From positions 1-64,000 of the forward strand of contig JAFEMH010007451.1 in NCBI GenBank assembly GCA_022495995.1: a DNA stretch of 64,000 nucleotides. The letters run 5' to 3'. The stretch is from Adenophora triphylla var. japonica (lineage: Eukaryota; Streptophyta; Magnoliopsida; Asterales; Campanulaceae). Of this stretch, positions 32,387-43,084 are shown piece by piece (within the stretch, counting starts at the first letter, position 1; each line of letters starts with the position of its first letter). A model generated the notes under the pieces. The model saw only the letters and a program-made list of their open reading frames with translations, ran no database searches and was not told where the DNA came from. The position numbers were made by a program, and so were the translations under genes.

Positions 32387-33790
32387 TCATGTAAGTCCCT
32401 TCTGTGATGACTCAAGTAACAATATAAGGACCTTCCTAGTTAGGAGATAGCTTATTTTTTGGGTTCTCCTTCCTGTTGCCTCGATCTTTCTCAACACATG
32501 ATCTCCTACTTGGAATGATCTTGTCTTCACCTTCTTGTCGTGGTAACTTTTGGTCCGCTGCTTGTAGTTGAGCATTCGAAGGTAAGTTGTATCTCGCTTT
32601 TCGTCGATTAAATCTAGGTCGATAAATCTGTTAGTGTCATTCTGCTCTTGATCAAAGAAAACCACTCTGGCTGTAGGGAATCTCAACTCAGCTGGAGCCA
32701 TGGCCTCTGACCCGTATGCTAGTGCAAATGGGGTTTCCCCCGTAGGCCCCCGAGTGGTTGTGCAAACTGCCCAAAGAGCAAGGGGAAGTTCGTCCAACCA
32801 GTTGCTGCGTCGACCTACCAAGCCTGTCTTAAGTGAGGATAGTACGAGCTTGTTTGCTGCCTCAGCTTGCCCATTTCCTTAAGGGTATGCAACAGATGAC
32901 TGCCAATGTTTGACTCCTACTCGATTCATTTCCTCTTCGAAGGCCCGGGAGAATTGTATGCCATTATCTGATACTATATCTCTAGGAATGCCAAATCGAC
33001 ACCAGATGAAGTCGTGTATGAAGTTGATGGCGTTTTCCTCTGTGATGCGAGCTAGTGGTTTTGCTTCGACCCACTTGGTGAAATAGTCAATTGCAACGAT
33101 CACATACTTGCAATTTCCTCGGGTGGGAGGGAAGGGTCCAATCAAGTCGACACCCCACATATCAAATGGCCAAGCAGCGATCATTGGAGTTTGGTCCATT
33201 GTAGGCAGATGAGGTAGGTTTGCAAACCTTTGACATTGGTCACATTGCTGAACAAAGTCATGAGTGTCAGCTCTCATGTGTGGCCAGTAGTACCCCAAAG
33301 TGATCAATTTGTCGGCTAGAGTCCTGGCCCCCGGGTGTCCACCACAAATCCCACTGTGCACTTCATGCATTAACTGAGTGATCTCCTGGGGGTGAATACA
33401 CTTGAGCAATGGTCTTGTGTAAGATCTTCTGAACAGCATGTCCCCTTGCACGACGTATCTCGGAGCTTTCTTTTTGATAGCTCGAGCTGTCTTCTCATCT
33501 TCAGGGAGCTCACCACATTCCAGGTATGCTTTCATTTCCTCGATCCAACACTTGTTATAAACCCAGTTCCTTAAAGTGTCTTCCACACACTGAATTTGAA
33601 CTCTTTCATATGCTGGATTCTCAAGGTAAGAGATGGGCTCTTCATGTGGCTCGTCTGAAGTAGCTAGCTTCGAGAGTAAGTCGGCCAACTCATTGTCTTC
33701 TCGACCAATCCTTTGGATTTCCCATAACTCTAAGTCTTTTGTCAATTTCTTCACCAGGTCATAGTATTTGACTAAGGTGGAGTTCAGCAC
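32387..33790 (-). pseudogene. T2 integrase, one stop
   Basis: Minus-strand HHCC domain: HEVHSGICGGHPGARTL...CDQCQRFANL (about 33370-33220). Core: MWGVDLIGPF (first Asp), VSDNGIQF (second Asp) and GQAEAANKL (Glu), so all three catalytic residues are present. A TAA at 32880-32882 replaces the Gln after VAYP, splitting the frame just before the Glu. The C-terminal part reads LRMLNYKQRTKSYHDKKV. It is better preserved than the T1 integrase. Confidence 0.85.
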
Positions 33791-33796
33791 CTCATA

Positions 33797-34174
33797 CTAC
33801 CCTCTGACCTGGTTGACTATTAGTTGGGAATCACAGTATGGCATGATTTTAGTTGCTCCAAAGCACTTGGCGTACTCGATGGATGCTACCAAGGCTTCAT
33901 ACTCCGCCTGATTGTTGGATGCATCAAACTTGAACCTCAATGACTCCTCATATATTGTCCCAGACTCTGGTTCTATCAGAACAATCCCAGCTCCACTGAC
34001 ATTCTTTGTAGCTGACCCATCCGAGTAGACCTTCCAACAATCGTCGGGTAAAGAAGTAACGAGCTGAGACTCTGGCTCATTCCCCTTAACTTTTTCTTTG
34101 TGAACTCTTATCTCGTTGTCTTCCTTGGTGAACGTAAGCTTGACCAAGAAGTCTGCCAAGGCTTGAGCTTTCAA
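33797..34174 (-). pseudogene. T2 archaeal-type RNase H
   Basis: DDCWKVYSDGSATKNVSGAG, NNQAEYEALVASIEYAK and YCDSQLIVNQVRG give the D-E-D part. The last part (GREDNELADLLSKLA) lies in the next frame within 33790-33660 after a stop at 33795. It belongs to the second RNase H domain of Tat elements. Confidence 0.8.
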
Positions 34175-34189
34175 CGCCTTTTGAGGTCA

Positions 34190-34632
34190 ATACTCAATGT
34201 CAAATTCCGTGAGGGCAATTGACCAATTGAGTAAGCGACCTGAACTTTCAGGCTTGTGCAAATTTTTTTTCAAGGGTGCATTTGTGAGCACCACAATAGG
34301 ATGAGCTAATAAATAAGCTCGCAGCTTCCTTGAAGCTACGACTAGGGCATATGCGACCTTCTCCGCATTGTAATATCTGCCCTCAACGTCTGACAGGGCC
34401 TTGCTAACATAGTATACGGGCTTTTGAAGCCCTTCTTCTTCTCAAACCAGAACTGATGCAACTGCTTTGTCTCCCACAGATAGATACACGAACAAAGTCT
34501 CTCTAGTAGTTGGGCTACTTAATAGGGGGGAGTAGCGAGGTACTCTTTAAGTTGTTGGAACGACGAATGACATTCGGCCGTCCACTCAAAATTTTTTGTC
34601 CCCCTTAAAGCCTTGAAGAAAGGGAGAGACCT
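34190..34632 (-). pseudogene. T2 first RNase H, broken
   Basis: The minus strand carries fragments aligned to T1: a stretch ending GDKAVASVLV-like (near 34470), KPVYYVSKALSDVEGRYYNA (34420-34360) and SAHPIVVLTNAPLKK-like text (34310-34270). Stops occur near 34530, 34440 and 34190. Confidence 0.65.
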
Positions 34633-35259
34633 TTATGCCGACTTGGATATGAAGCGACCTAGGGCTGCCACCCTTGCATTAAGTCGCTGCATCTCTTTGA
34701 CACTGGTGGGCTCCTGCATGTCGACCAGAGCCTTGATCTTTTCTGGGTTTGCCTCTATTCCCCATTGCGACACCATAAAGCCAAGAAATTTACCCGCTGC
34801 TACCCCGAAGACACATTTGCTTGGGTTAAGTTTCATGTCGTTTGCTCGCATATTGGCGAACGTTTCCTTTAGGTCGACCACGTGACGTCTGGTCTTTGTT
34901 TTGATGACCATATCGTCGATGTAGACCTCCATGTTTTGGCCAATCTGTGAAGCAAAGACTTTGTTGACCATACATTGATAGGTCGCCCCTACATTCTTTA
35001 ACCCAAATGGCATCATAGTGTAGCAATAGATGCCTCCAGCTGCTTGGAAATCTGTCTTTACGATGTCATCCTCATGCATCTTGATCTGATGATAGCGTGA
35101 ATAGGCATCTAGAAAGCTGAGGGTGGAGTGGCCAGCAATGGAGTCAACAAGCTTATCAATTCTGGGGAGAGGATAGCTGTCCTTAGGGCAGGCAAGATTG
35201 AGGTTGGTGAATTTGACGCACATTCTCCATTTTCCATTTGATTTCTTCACCATGACCAT
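34633..35259 (-). CDS. T2 reverse transcriptase core, open reading frame
   Basis: A 208-codon open stretch contains the RT core: KKSNGKWRMCVKFTNLNLA, PKDSYPLPRIDKLVDS, MMPFGLKNVGATYQCMVN, YIDDMVIKTK (catalytic IDD) and LGFMVSQWGIEANPEK. A stop just upstream replaces the Trp of the TTWLAN motif, so the full polyprotein is not open. The first Asp of the triad, in the VDFRDLN-type motif, is read here as VKFTNLN, which suggests loss of activity. Confidence 0.8.
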   Translation of the reverse strand: MVMVKKSNGKWRMCVKFTNLNLACPKDSYPLPRIDKLVDSIAGHSTLSFLDAYSRYHQIKMHEDDIVKTDFQAAGGIYCYTMMPFGLKNVGATYQCMVNKVFASQIGQNMEVYIDDMVIKTKTRRHVVDLKETFANMRANDMKLNPSKCVFGVAAGKFLGFMVSQWGIEANPEKIKALVDMQEPTSVKEMQRLNARVAALGRFISKSA

Positions 35260-35268
35260 ATTGGCTAA

Positions 35269-35781
35269 TTAAGTTGTATGTGTAGCCTCTTTTATGATAC
35301 CTGCACTCAAAAGTTTTTGTACCTCAGCTCTTATGGCCTCCTCTTTGTTATGAGCGAAGCTTCTCAATTTCTGGGGTTTGGGCTTTATGGTCGGGTTGAC
35401 CTCCAATTTATGAACAACGACCTCCTCCTTAATCCCCTTCATAACTTCTACTCGCCATGCAAAGATATCATTGATTTCTTTGAGTAACTCCACAATCTCC
35501 AACCTTTCTGCAGGTGACAATTGCTTTCCTATTTGAATTTTCTGTTCGGGGTAGGAAGGGTTTGTAATCACTGCTTCCAACTCGTCCACTACCTCTAGCT
35601 CTGGACCATCTCTGAATTGTAGGGTTTCGATGATGATCCCTCTAACCCTCTGTCTTTCAGCTATCATGTCATCTAGCTTGTCTTCTATCTCACTGGTGGT
35701 GGCCCCCGAGTTATTGTCGACTTGGAGGCATTGCTCGCCAATAAGGACTTGGTCAACCATAACTATATATGGATCGACCAC
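35269..35781 (-). CDS. T2 protease-RT linker, open
   Basis: A 170-codon open stretch has VVDELEAVITNPSYPEQKI, LKEINDIFAWRVEVMKGI and VQKLLSAGIIKEATHTT, ending at the stop before the RT. The IFAWxxxxMxGI motif is the usual N-terminal lead-in of plant Ty3/gypsy RT. Confidence 0.75.
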   Translation of the reverse strand: MVDPYIVMVDQVLIGEQCLQVDNNSGATTSEIEDKLDDMIAERQRVRGIIIETLQFRDGPELEVVDELEAVITNPSYPEQKIQIGKQLSPAERLEIVELLKEINDIFAWRVEVMKGIKEEVVVHKLEVNPTIKPKPQKLRSFAHNKEEAIRAEVQKLLSAGIIKEATHTT

Positions 35782-35802
35782 GGTGGCTTCAGAGTGACGT
35801 GT

Positions 35803-36330
35803 CTACTCAGTCATGATTTCATCATGTGAGTGATAGGTCGACTCTTCCACGATGGTGATTGTAGATAGTCGAGTAGTTTTGGTGACTGACTGAGACAGCT
35901 TTAAGTATCCTTTCGCAGTTTCAATCTCTAGCTCCCTCGTTTTTCTTTCTCTAAGGACATGATCGAGGTATGCTCGAGCTGTGCCTTGTACACAACCGAC
36001 TCTAGCTGGTGTAGGGAATTTAACTCGCTGATGAGGGATTGAGGCTATCATCCCAAGTGCGACCTGGCCAGTGATACCAAGTATATCAGCATAATCACTG
36101 TTCACGTCAATAACAATAAATTTTACCTTGGAAACGACCCCGTAAGGGTGTTGGCCTAGGTCGACGTCTAGCTCGATCTGTCCCTTGGCATCGACCCGGT
36201 GGTTGGTGAAGCCTTCCAGTCTGCCATCATACCTTTCGAGCTGCTCATTTGAAAGACCCATTTCCTAGAATGTTTTGTAGAACAGAATATCCTTGCAGGC
36301 CCCCGTGTCGACTAAGAGTCTGCTCGTCGT
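35803..36330 (-). pseudogene. T2 retropepsin-like protease, split by a stop
   Basis: The active-site strand LLVDTGACKDILFYKTF (near 36320-36265) keeps DTG. A TAG replaces the Leu that follows KTF in T1, after which MGLSNEQLERYDG, GFTNHRVDAKGQIELDVDLG and YADILGITGQVALGM continue open to 35803. A single nonsense change therefore separates the active site from the rest. Confidence 0.8.
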
Positions 36331-36601
36331 ACATCCATCAATGAGTCCTGGGATGACGAGAACTTGCTCCCTAGCCGCCATATTAGTTGCTAGCTCATTC
36401 GGATAAAAGCTAATCACCTCGTCCCTGACGTAGCTCCTTGGGGGCACATGTGCGGCCTTATTGAGCTGAAAAATCTTATGTTTGATGGCTGTGTTGCTGG
36501 CTTGTTCAGTGATGACGCCCAAATTCATCCTTGGTTGCCTTGGCTCCGGATGCCCACCTGCAGGTCGCTCACCTCTGCCTCCCTGAGGCCTTTTAACATA
36601 T
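36265..36601 (-). pseudogene. T2 gag C-terminal end, cut by LTR C
   Basis: It encodes a Gly/Arg/Pro-rich tail (RPQGGRGERPAGGHPEPRQ) then MNLGVITEQ and VPPRSYVRDEVISFYPNELA, equivalent to T1 10000-10150. Capsid and zinc knuckle are missing because LTR C begins at 36602. Confidence 0.75.
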
Positions 36602-38096
36602 TGTGAATGTGTGCCCAAATTTGTGTGATGGATTCACGCGAGTTTGAAAACATCCGGTTTAATTTGAAAAACGGAGTCGCCACGCCATTTTGATTTCCTC
36701 AAAACTTTGAAAAAAATGATTTTAGGGTTCGGAGGTTAAGTTACCCCTTGGGAAGAACGGATCGTCGTTCACCCAAGGTGCCTTGCCGTAGCAAGTCTTC
36801 CTAGATTCCGTTTATTTTGTTTGCTTGCGTGCTTTCTTGTGTGCATGTGCTTGAGTGAAAGGGGAGGGAATGTCCCAAGTTGTCTTCCGGACGTACAAAC
36901 CATTTATTGGTTGTCGCTCGGGATTTCTTGGATTTTATGTATTCGGGATTTTGATCCCGTCCTCATCTTGGACTTGTGATCATCGCTTTTTAACCTCGGG
37001 ACTTGCGTGATCGAGAGAATGACTCCCTTTATAGTCAAAGATGAGGTTCTTTAGAAAAGGAGGGTCCTTAGCCCATCAATCCTACGCTTTAAGATGGTCG
37101 AGCTCATATAGATGCTTCATACTCGTCTTAAGCGATAATTAGAGATATAAGGTTCAAAGTTGTCCCTTTCTAAAGAGATCATGAAACCTTTATAGAAGAA
37201 ACGATGTAAAGATAGGATCTTTACACCGGTCCGTTCCAAGAGTGCTAATGGGGACACGGGGGAAATGCATGATTTAATATAAAAATGACATTTTTAGTGA
37301 AAAGATGACATTTTTGGGTTGCAAAGGATGCATTTGATTTAAAGAAGTGATCTTTATTGCAAAGTATGCTTTTTTAATGTAAAGACATGATTTTTTATGC
37401 AAAGGATGCATTTTTATGAAGAAATTGGGGTTCAATAGGTAAGGGATGCATAAAGATTGCATTTTGAAAAGCATAGGATGCTAATTTAGGATAAAGATAT
37501 GATCTTTAATGCAAATGATGCATGAAAAAGGATTTTATGTGCAAAGGATGCATTTTTATGATAAAGACTTGATCTTTATATGCAAAGGATGCATTAAGAT
37601 GACATTTTTATGTAAAAATGGGGTTTTTAGGTGCAAAGGATGCACCTTTATATATAAAGATTACATTTTTAATGGCAAGGAATGCCTAATGCATGCAAAG
37701 GGGAAGGGGGATGATAAAGATATGATCTTTAAACTACCAAGTCCCAAGCAAAGATAATAACAATATATGAGTGCAATGAGCAATTTAATTCATATAGAGC
37801 AATTAGGATGCAAGGTTAGGGAGTGAGAGGTTACCAATGGTTTCCTCTTCTTCTTTGGATGGAGTTAGGAGGAAGGATCGATCTTGGATCTTCAAGGAGG
37901 AGGGAGGAGGCTTCTTGGCTTTCTTCTTCACCATCTTGGACTTCCGGCAGCCTTTGGGAGAGTGTTCTTCATATTGTAGTGTTGCATTTTGTTCATGTCC
38001 TCCTTTAAAATGGGTAGAGGAGGGCTCTATTTATAGGCAGTCTGGGAAGAGCGAATGAAGCCGTGCGGCTGGAGGTTCTTGGCTAATGCAGCCGTC
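36602..38096 (-). repeat. LTR C: partial LTR of the T3 family, opposite orientation
   Basis: On the plus strand it starts TGTGAATGTGTGCCC (the end of the LTR) and runs to the U3 part just upstream of its TATA box (38027-38036), where T3 begins at 38097. It is clearly the same family (acggagtcgccacgcc block, TGCAAAGGATGCA repeats, TATA context) but diverged from the other three. It lacks about 250 bp of U3. It could be the far LTR of T4. Confidence 0.8.
38027..38036 (-). promoter_or_regulatory. TATA box of LTR C
   Basis: The minus strand reads CTATAAATAGAGCCC. A GCCGCACGGC palindrome lies about 25-30 bp upstream of it (38060-38075). Confidence 0.7.
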
Positions 38097-39797
38097 TGTA
38101 AGTACCCAAATCTGGCTCATGCCTTCCGGTTAAATTTCCTGGCAATTTCGGTAAGTTTTCCGGTAATTCCCCAGACCTTCCTAGTGTTCCGGAAACATTC
38201 CGGAACTGTTTTTAATTAATTTAGGGCTGAAGGGGATCCTTCCTAATTAAGAAACACGTTTTTCTTAATTAGGAGGGAAGGTTCTAGAATTTGCCACCTT
38301 GCATGGTTCTAGAATGCTGAGTCATTGTGGATAATGCCGCACGGCTGCATTAGCTTGCTGCCCTTAGCCGCACGGCTTCATTAGCCTTATCCAGACTGCC
38401 TATAAATAGAGCCCTCCTCTACCCATTTCTCAACAACAATTTCCAACAACACCACACATAATACTAAGAAATACTCCCAAGAGGCTGTTGAAGATCCAAG
38501 AAGGTGAAGAAGAAGGCCAAGAAGCTCCCTCCCTCCTCCTTGAAGATCCAAGACCAACCTCTCCTCCTAGCTCCGCCCGAAGAAGAAGGAAACCATTGGT
38601 AACCTCGCACGCCCTAACCTCGCATCCTAATTGCTTTATAAATTGCTCATTGCATTACTTTTATATTGCTTGAGACTTGGTAGATTAAAGATCATGTCTT
38701 CATATTCCCCCTTCCCCTTCTGCATGCATTAGACATCATTTGTCATAAAAATGTAGTCTTTTCCCATAAAGGTGCATCCTTTGCACCTAAAACCCCCATT
38801 TTCAAATAAAAATGTCATCCTTTACATATAAAAATCAAATCTTTTCAATCAAAATGCATCATTTGCATCCAAAATCACTTTTCCAAGCATCATTTGCTTT
38901 AAAGACCATGTCTTTACCATAAACTAGCATCATATGCTTTTCAAAATGCAATCTTTATGCATCATTTGCATAATGAATGCCAATTTCTTCAAAAATGCAT
39001 CATTTGCATAAAAATCAAATCTTTATGCATCATTTGCAATAAAGATCATTTCTTTAAACTAAGTGCATCATTTGCAACCCAAAAATGTCATCTTTTCATT
39101 AAAGTGTCATTTTTACATATATTTCCCCATTCCCCCATTAGCAACCTAGGAACGGACCGGTGTAAAAGATCCTATCTTTACATCGTTCCTTCCATTAAAG
39201 GTTCCATATTTCTTTAGAAAGGGACAACCTTGAACCCTATATCTCCAATTATCGCTTAAGAAAGAGTATGAAGCATCTATACGAGCTCGACCGTCTTAAA
39301 GCGTAGGATTGATGGGCTAAGGACCTTCCTTTTCTAAAGAACCTCATCTTTGACCATAAAGAGAGTCATTCTCTCGATCACGCAAGTCCCGAGGATCCCG
39401 AGGTTAAAAATGAGATGATCACAAGTCACAAGATGAGGGCGGGATCATAATCCCGAATACATAAATTCCAAGAAATCCCGAGCGACAACCAACAAATGGT
39501 TTGTACGTCCGGAAGACGACTTGGGACATTCCCTCCTTATTTTCAAACACATGCACACAAGAAAGCACGCAAGCAAGCACGATTAATGAAATCATGGGTG
39601 ACTTGCTCCGGCAAGGCACCTTGGGTGAACGCCAAACGTTCTTCCCAAGGGGTAACTTAACCTCCGAACCCATAAAAACTTTTTTTCAAAGTTTTGAGGT
39701 AATCAAAATGGCGTGGCGACTCCGTTTTTCAAATTAAACCGGATGTCTTCAAACTCGCGTGAATCCAACAAAAACAAAATTTGGGCACACATTCACA
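38097..39797 (+). repeat. T3 5' LTR
   Basis: It runs from TGTAAGTACCC to CACATTCACA, 1701 bp. U3 carries two GCCGCACGGC palindromes at about 38337 and 38370, then the TATA box at 38401. The leader has an unusual patch (38428-38490) differing from the 3' LTR. From 38740 to 39120 there are many TGCATCATTTGCAT-type repeats. The last part holds the inverted counterpart of the sequence seen in LTR C and T4. Confidence 0.9.
38401..38409 (+). promoter_or_regulatory. TATA box of T3 5' LTR
   Basis: GCCTATAAATAGAGCCCTCC is identical in the 3' LTR (55504-55512) and, inverted, in T4 (59281-59290). Transcription should start about 30 bp downstream. Confidence 0.75.
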
Positions 39798-39800
39798 GTT

Positions 39801-39817
39801 TGGCGACTCCGCTGGGG
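39801..39817 (+). other. T3 primer binding site, tRNA-Arg type
   Basis: TGGCGACTCCGCTGGGG starts 3 bases after the LTR end and is complementary to a tRNA-Arg 3' end with CCA. This is the primer known for Tat/Ogre elements. Confidence 0.85.
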
Positions 39818-41448
39818 AAGACCCAAAGGAGAAAAGCTTTTATTTTCAAAACAAAAAAAATCGATACTCGGTATATAGGTGGAAACCACTTACCCTTCCT
39901 GTACACTCCCTGACGTGGGAGTTGGGATAACCGGTGGTTTAACAATCCACGTACCAGTATCCCTTTTCGAAAAAAAAAAATATTTTGAAAAAATAAAAGA
40001 AAGATTTTCCCTTTGAGCGGGTTAGACTCCCGTCGCCGATTTCATTAATCATGCTTGCTTTTTTTACCATGCCTTGCATCATTTGCATCTTGGAATCTGT
40101 GCATACTTTGAACGGGAAACAACCCGAAAAATAGCAAAAGGAGTGGAACCTGGAAAATTGATCCATGCAGTCGTACGGCTCAATCCTCATTGGATTCTGA
40201 CCGGGCGACCTCAGTGGCAATTCCACCAGAAAATCATGGCTAATCCGGGCAGCCCTAGCACTTGGGGCTACTCAGCTCCATGACTGACTGGGGCTCCCAA
40301 AAAATTTACGTGCTTATGAGTTGCATTCTCCCCGTCTCGAAAATCATTCCTTTAAAACACATTTCTAAAAATCTCTGTTTTAACTCAAAAAGGAACATTT
40401 TTAGGAAACCGCACACTACGCGCACCTGATATATCCTGTACACTTTGCACGCACGTCCTTCAAACCCGAGGGTGGTTCCAGCTGCAGTCACGGACAGCCT
40501 TACGATGCTCCCGGGCGCGCACGGAATCATCCCAACTCCCCATGGCAGCCAGTGTCGACCAATGCACAGTCCGTGTCACACGTTTCAAAAAACCGTGACT
40601 TTTGGTTGGTTTTTGGTCTAGTCCGTGTCATATAGCCCAGTTGCATACCCTCGTAAAGGTCAAGCCTTAGTTCATAAAGGAAGAAGAACTCTGCCAAAAT
40701 TCCAACAAGGAAAAATTGGCGAGATCTCAACTCCGACATTGACTATTGACCTTGACCTGCACGGAAATGCGTAAGAGTCAAGACCGAGTCTTTACCAACA
40801 AATTAAAAGATCTTTCGCTCAAGCGAAGTTCTGCTAAAATTCCAACAAGGAAAATTTGGCAAGATCTTGACCCGGCATTGACTTCGATTCTAACTCACGC
40901 CCGGCGTATGCAACGAAGTTCAATGTGACACTGTGTCATCCGGCTTTTGCCGCCCGACCCATGCCTATTATCTTCTCGGACATTACCGAAAGTCAAAACG
41001 TCATTCGCTCAAGCGAAATACTGCCAAAATCCTATCAAGGCAGAAAGACGAGACTTTCCCGGTATTTCCTTGACTATAATCCGCATCGCTCGTGCGTTGA
41101 AAGTTCCTATGACCCGCTAGACCCATTAGGAGCGTTCTTTACTCTTGGTCGGTGGGATCCGCGTGCCCTATAGGACCCTCGCCCGGGGCTGTCCACCCTG
41201 GGAGGTCGAAATACAGGTGGAATACGAGGGGCTTATAGACGTAGTGACGGAACCCACTGATCCAGGATCTAGAGTAGTTACGAAAAAGAAGGGCGAACCC
41301 CCTTTTCCAACCAAATAGATATTAATAAAAGACACTGTTTTAAGTAAACTGGAAGATTCTAATTTGCATATTGCCTGAGCCTTCAGCCTAAACACCTACC
41401 CCGAGTCTAAACCTTTCCTATCCCTTTCCCGCAGCGAGAAAGAAGTGG
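39818..41448 (+). other. T3 leader with diverged tandem repeats (about 40670-41110)
   Basis: No convincing coding sequence. Three units of about 130-190 bp share a core of the form cgctcaagcgaa-ttctgccaaaattccaacaagg-aaaattggcgaga, at 40672, 40810 and 40990. The first 960 bases (39798-40760) recur inverted in T4 (57874-56913). Confidence 0.7.
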
Positions 41449-43059
41449 GTGAGAACACCAGGTCAGCGACTTGTTAGCGCAGAATTCTCAGACAGTTCGC
41501 CAGAATCCTCAGTTTGGTCAGTCCAGAGAGTCAGAATGTCCGATTCGACAGAGAACAGCACTGGTTTGGGTAACCAGATGACTAGGGAAGCAGAGCTAGC
41601 CTATAGCCCATCCCCTCCTAATCCTTTGCCAAAGACTGTCCCTTTTCAGTCTTCCCCAACATCCCGAGCCGTCAGGGTCCCGACACCCTCACAGCCTTTG
41701 CATCACCCCGTGGGACTCTTTCCCTCCTTTCAGCCTAACCCAAATCCCTTTACTTTGGAATCCCAGTACCAACCTGACCTCTCTAATTTCGTCAACGCTC
41801 GTGAATTTGCCTATCTCTCGACAATGGTAGTGAAGAATCGATCGGGAACGAGAATAGGAATGGATGGATTTACAGTGATGATGACAGCCCGTAGAAGGAA
41901 TGGACTTGGAGTCGCAGAAGTGAAACCCAAAGGGCAGGATGAGGTAGGAAACCACCGACCCGGAATAGGAGATGAAATCACTTCAAAGTGTATTTGCACT
42001 GTGTGAAGGCTCGAAAAGGAAAAAGATGCTAGCTTAGATGTAGCAAGATATGAGTGCTACATCCTAGAGTTCAATACTCCTTACAAAGACTTGGTCGGTG
42101 AATGGAGGGATTTAATTGAAGCCCTAGCTGAAAGAGGAAAATGGGCTCCACCCACCGATCTGGAAAACGTAAGCATTGCGGAAGCCAAACTCTCATCAGG
42201 AAGAGTAGACTCTGTTACAGTGTTAGTAATCACTCCTGAGACCTTGTTCGAAGAAGAGTGTATGGATGCCCTGGAAAGAGTCTTAAGTCTTGAGGCGACC
42301 CCAGTCCCCTTTATGTCCTGTGACGACAATGATGTTTTCTCGATAATTCCCAAGTCAAAGGAGGAGTCCAAGATACCTCTTATATGGCGTCAAGTATCCC
42401 GACCCGCTTTTGCCCTCATTGGTCATCGTAGTCAAGACGAAAGTTCCCGCGAGAGTTACTACAGTGATACTGATGAAGACACGGTCGAAGTGCCGGAAGG
42501 AACAGTAGAAGAGTGGTTAGCCCAGAAGCCAAAAAGCCCAGAAAACCTTCCTGACAGTGAAGAACAGAAACCCGCAATGAGGTTTGACCCCGCAGAAATC
42601 CTTATTGATGATGGAATTTCTCACTTCAGAAAATGTTTAGCCAATGTCAAAGATGCCGTCAGAAGGCTGACCCCTAGAGAAAGAAGGGATATGCTTGACA
42701 GTGATGAGGAATGTGATCCCGCTCTGTTGAAAAAATTGTTGGACCCGGATGAGAAAGCCTGCCGTGATCCAAACCCTGAAGGTGATAACTCCTGTTGCAT
42801 GTTGACTTTGAAAAGTTTGAATGAGACTGTGAAGGCTTTAAACGGAGAAGGTAAAGCTGAAACCAGCCCACTGCTAAGCCAATTAGAGAGTGAGAACCTT
42901 GAGAAGGTCAGAAAGCCATTAACTTGGGATCAGATTCGAAAAGCAGCCTACGCCTCCAGTAGTGCCATTAATCAGATTAATCAGCAGAATTGGCCATACG
43001 CCAGCAAGAGCCCGCCTCTGACTTTGAAAGAGCTAACCGTAATCCTCCAGGAGGAATAA
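41449..43059 (+). pseudogene. T3 gag-like region without a recognisable capsid core
   Basis: Two open parts: 41449-42006 (Ser/Pro/Asn-rich; SPSPPNPLPKTVPFQSSP) and 42091-43059 (322 codons, acidic; WRDLIEALAERGKWAPP, a DESSRESYYSDTDEDTVEV cluster, FDPAEILIDDGISHFRK). A TGA at 42004 separates them. I do not see the LPPKF...FDG block or a zinc knuckle, so either the capsid is lost or very diverged. The second part resembles the T0 linker near 1050 (QWRNLLQGL). Confidence 0.5.
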
Positions 43060-43084
43060 TGACTCAGGAAAATCTAATGTCTAT

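Larger units (their letters stand above)
27077..36601 (-). mobile_element. T2: Tat-lineage element, relative of T1, cut in gag
   Basis: On the minus strand, from 36601 down: gag end, protease, linker, RT, RNase H, archaeal-type RNase H and integrase (32387). Then come a tandem array, an antisense gene (on the plus strand, 28230-31363), polypurine tract (27755-27742) and 3' LTR (27738-27077). Protein similarity to T1 is high along the whole length. The 5' LTR and most of gag are absent: LTR C begins inside gag at 36602 and no resumption is seen in the window. Confidence 0.85.
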
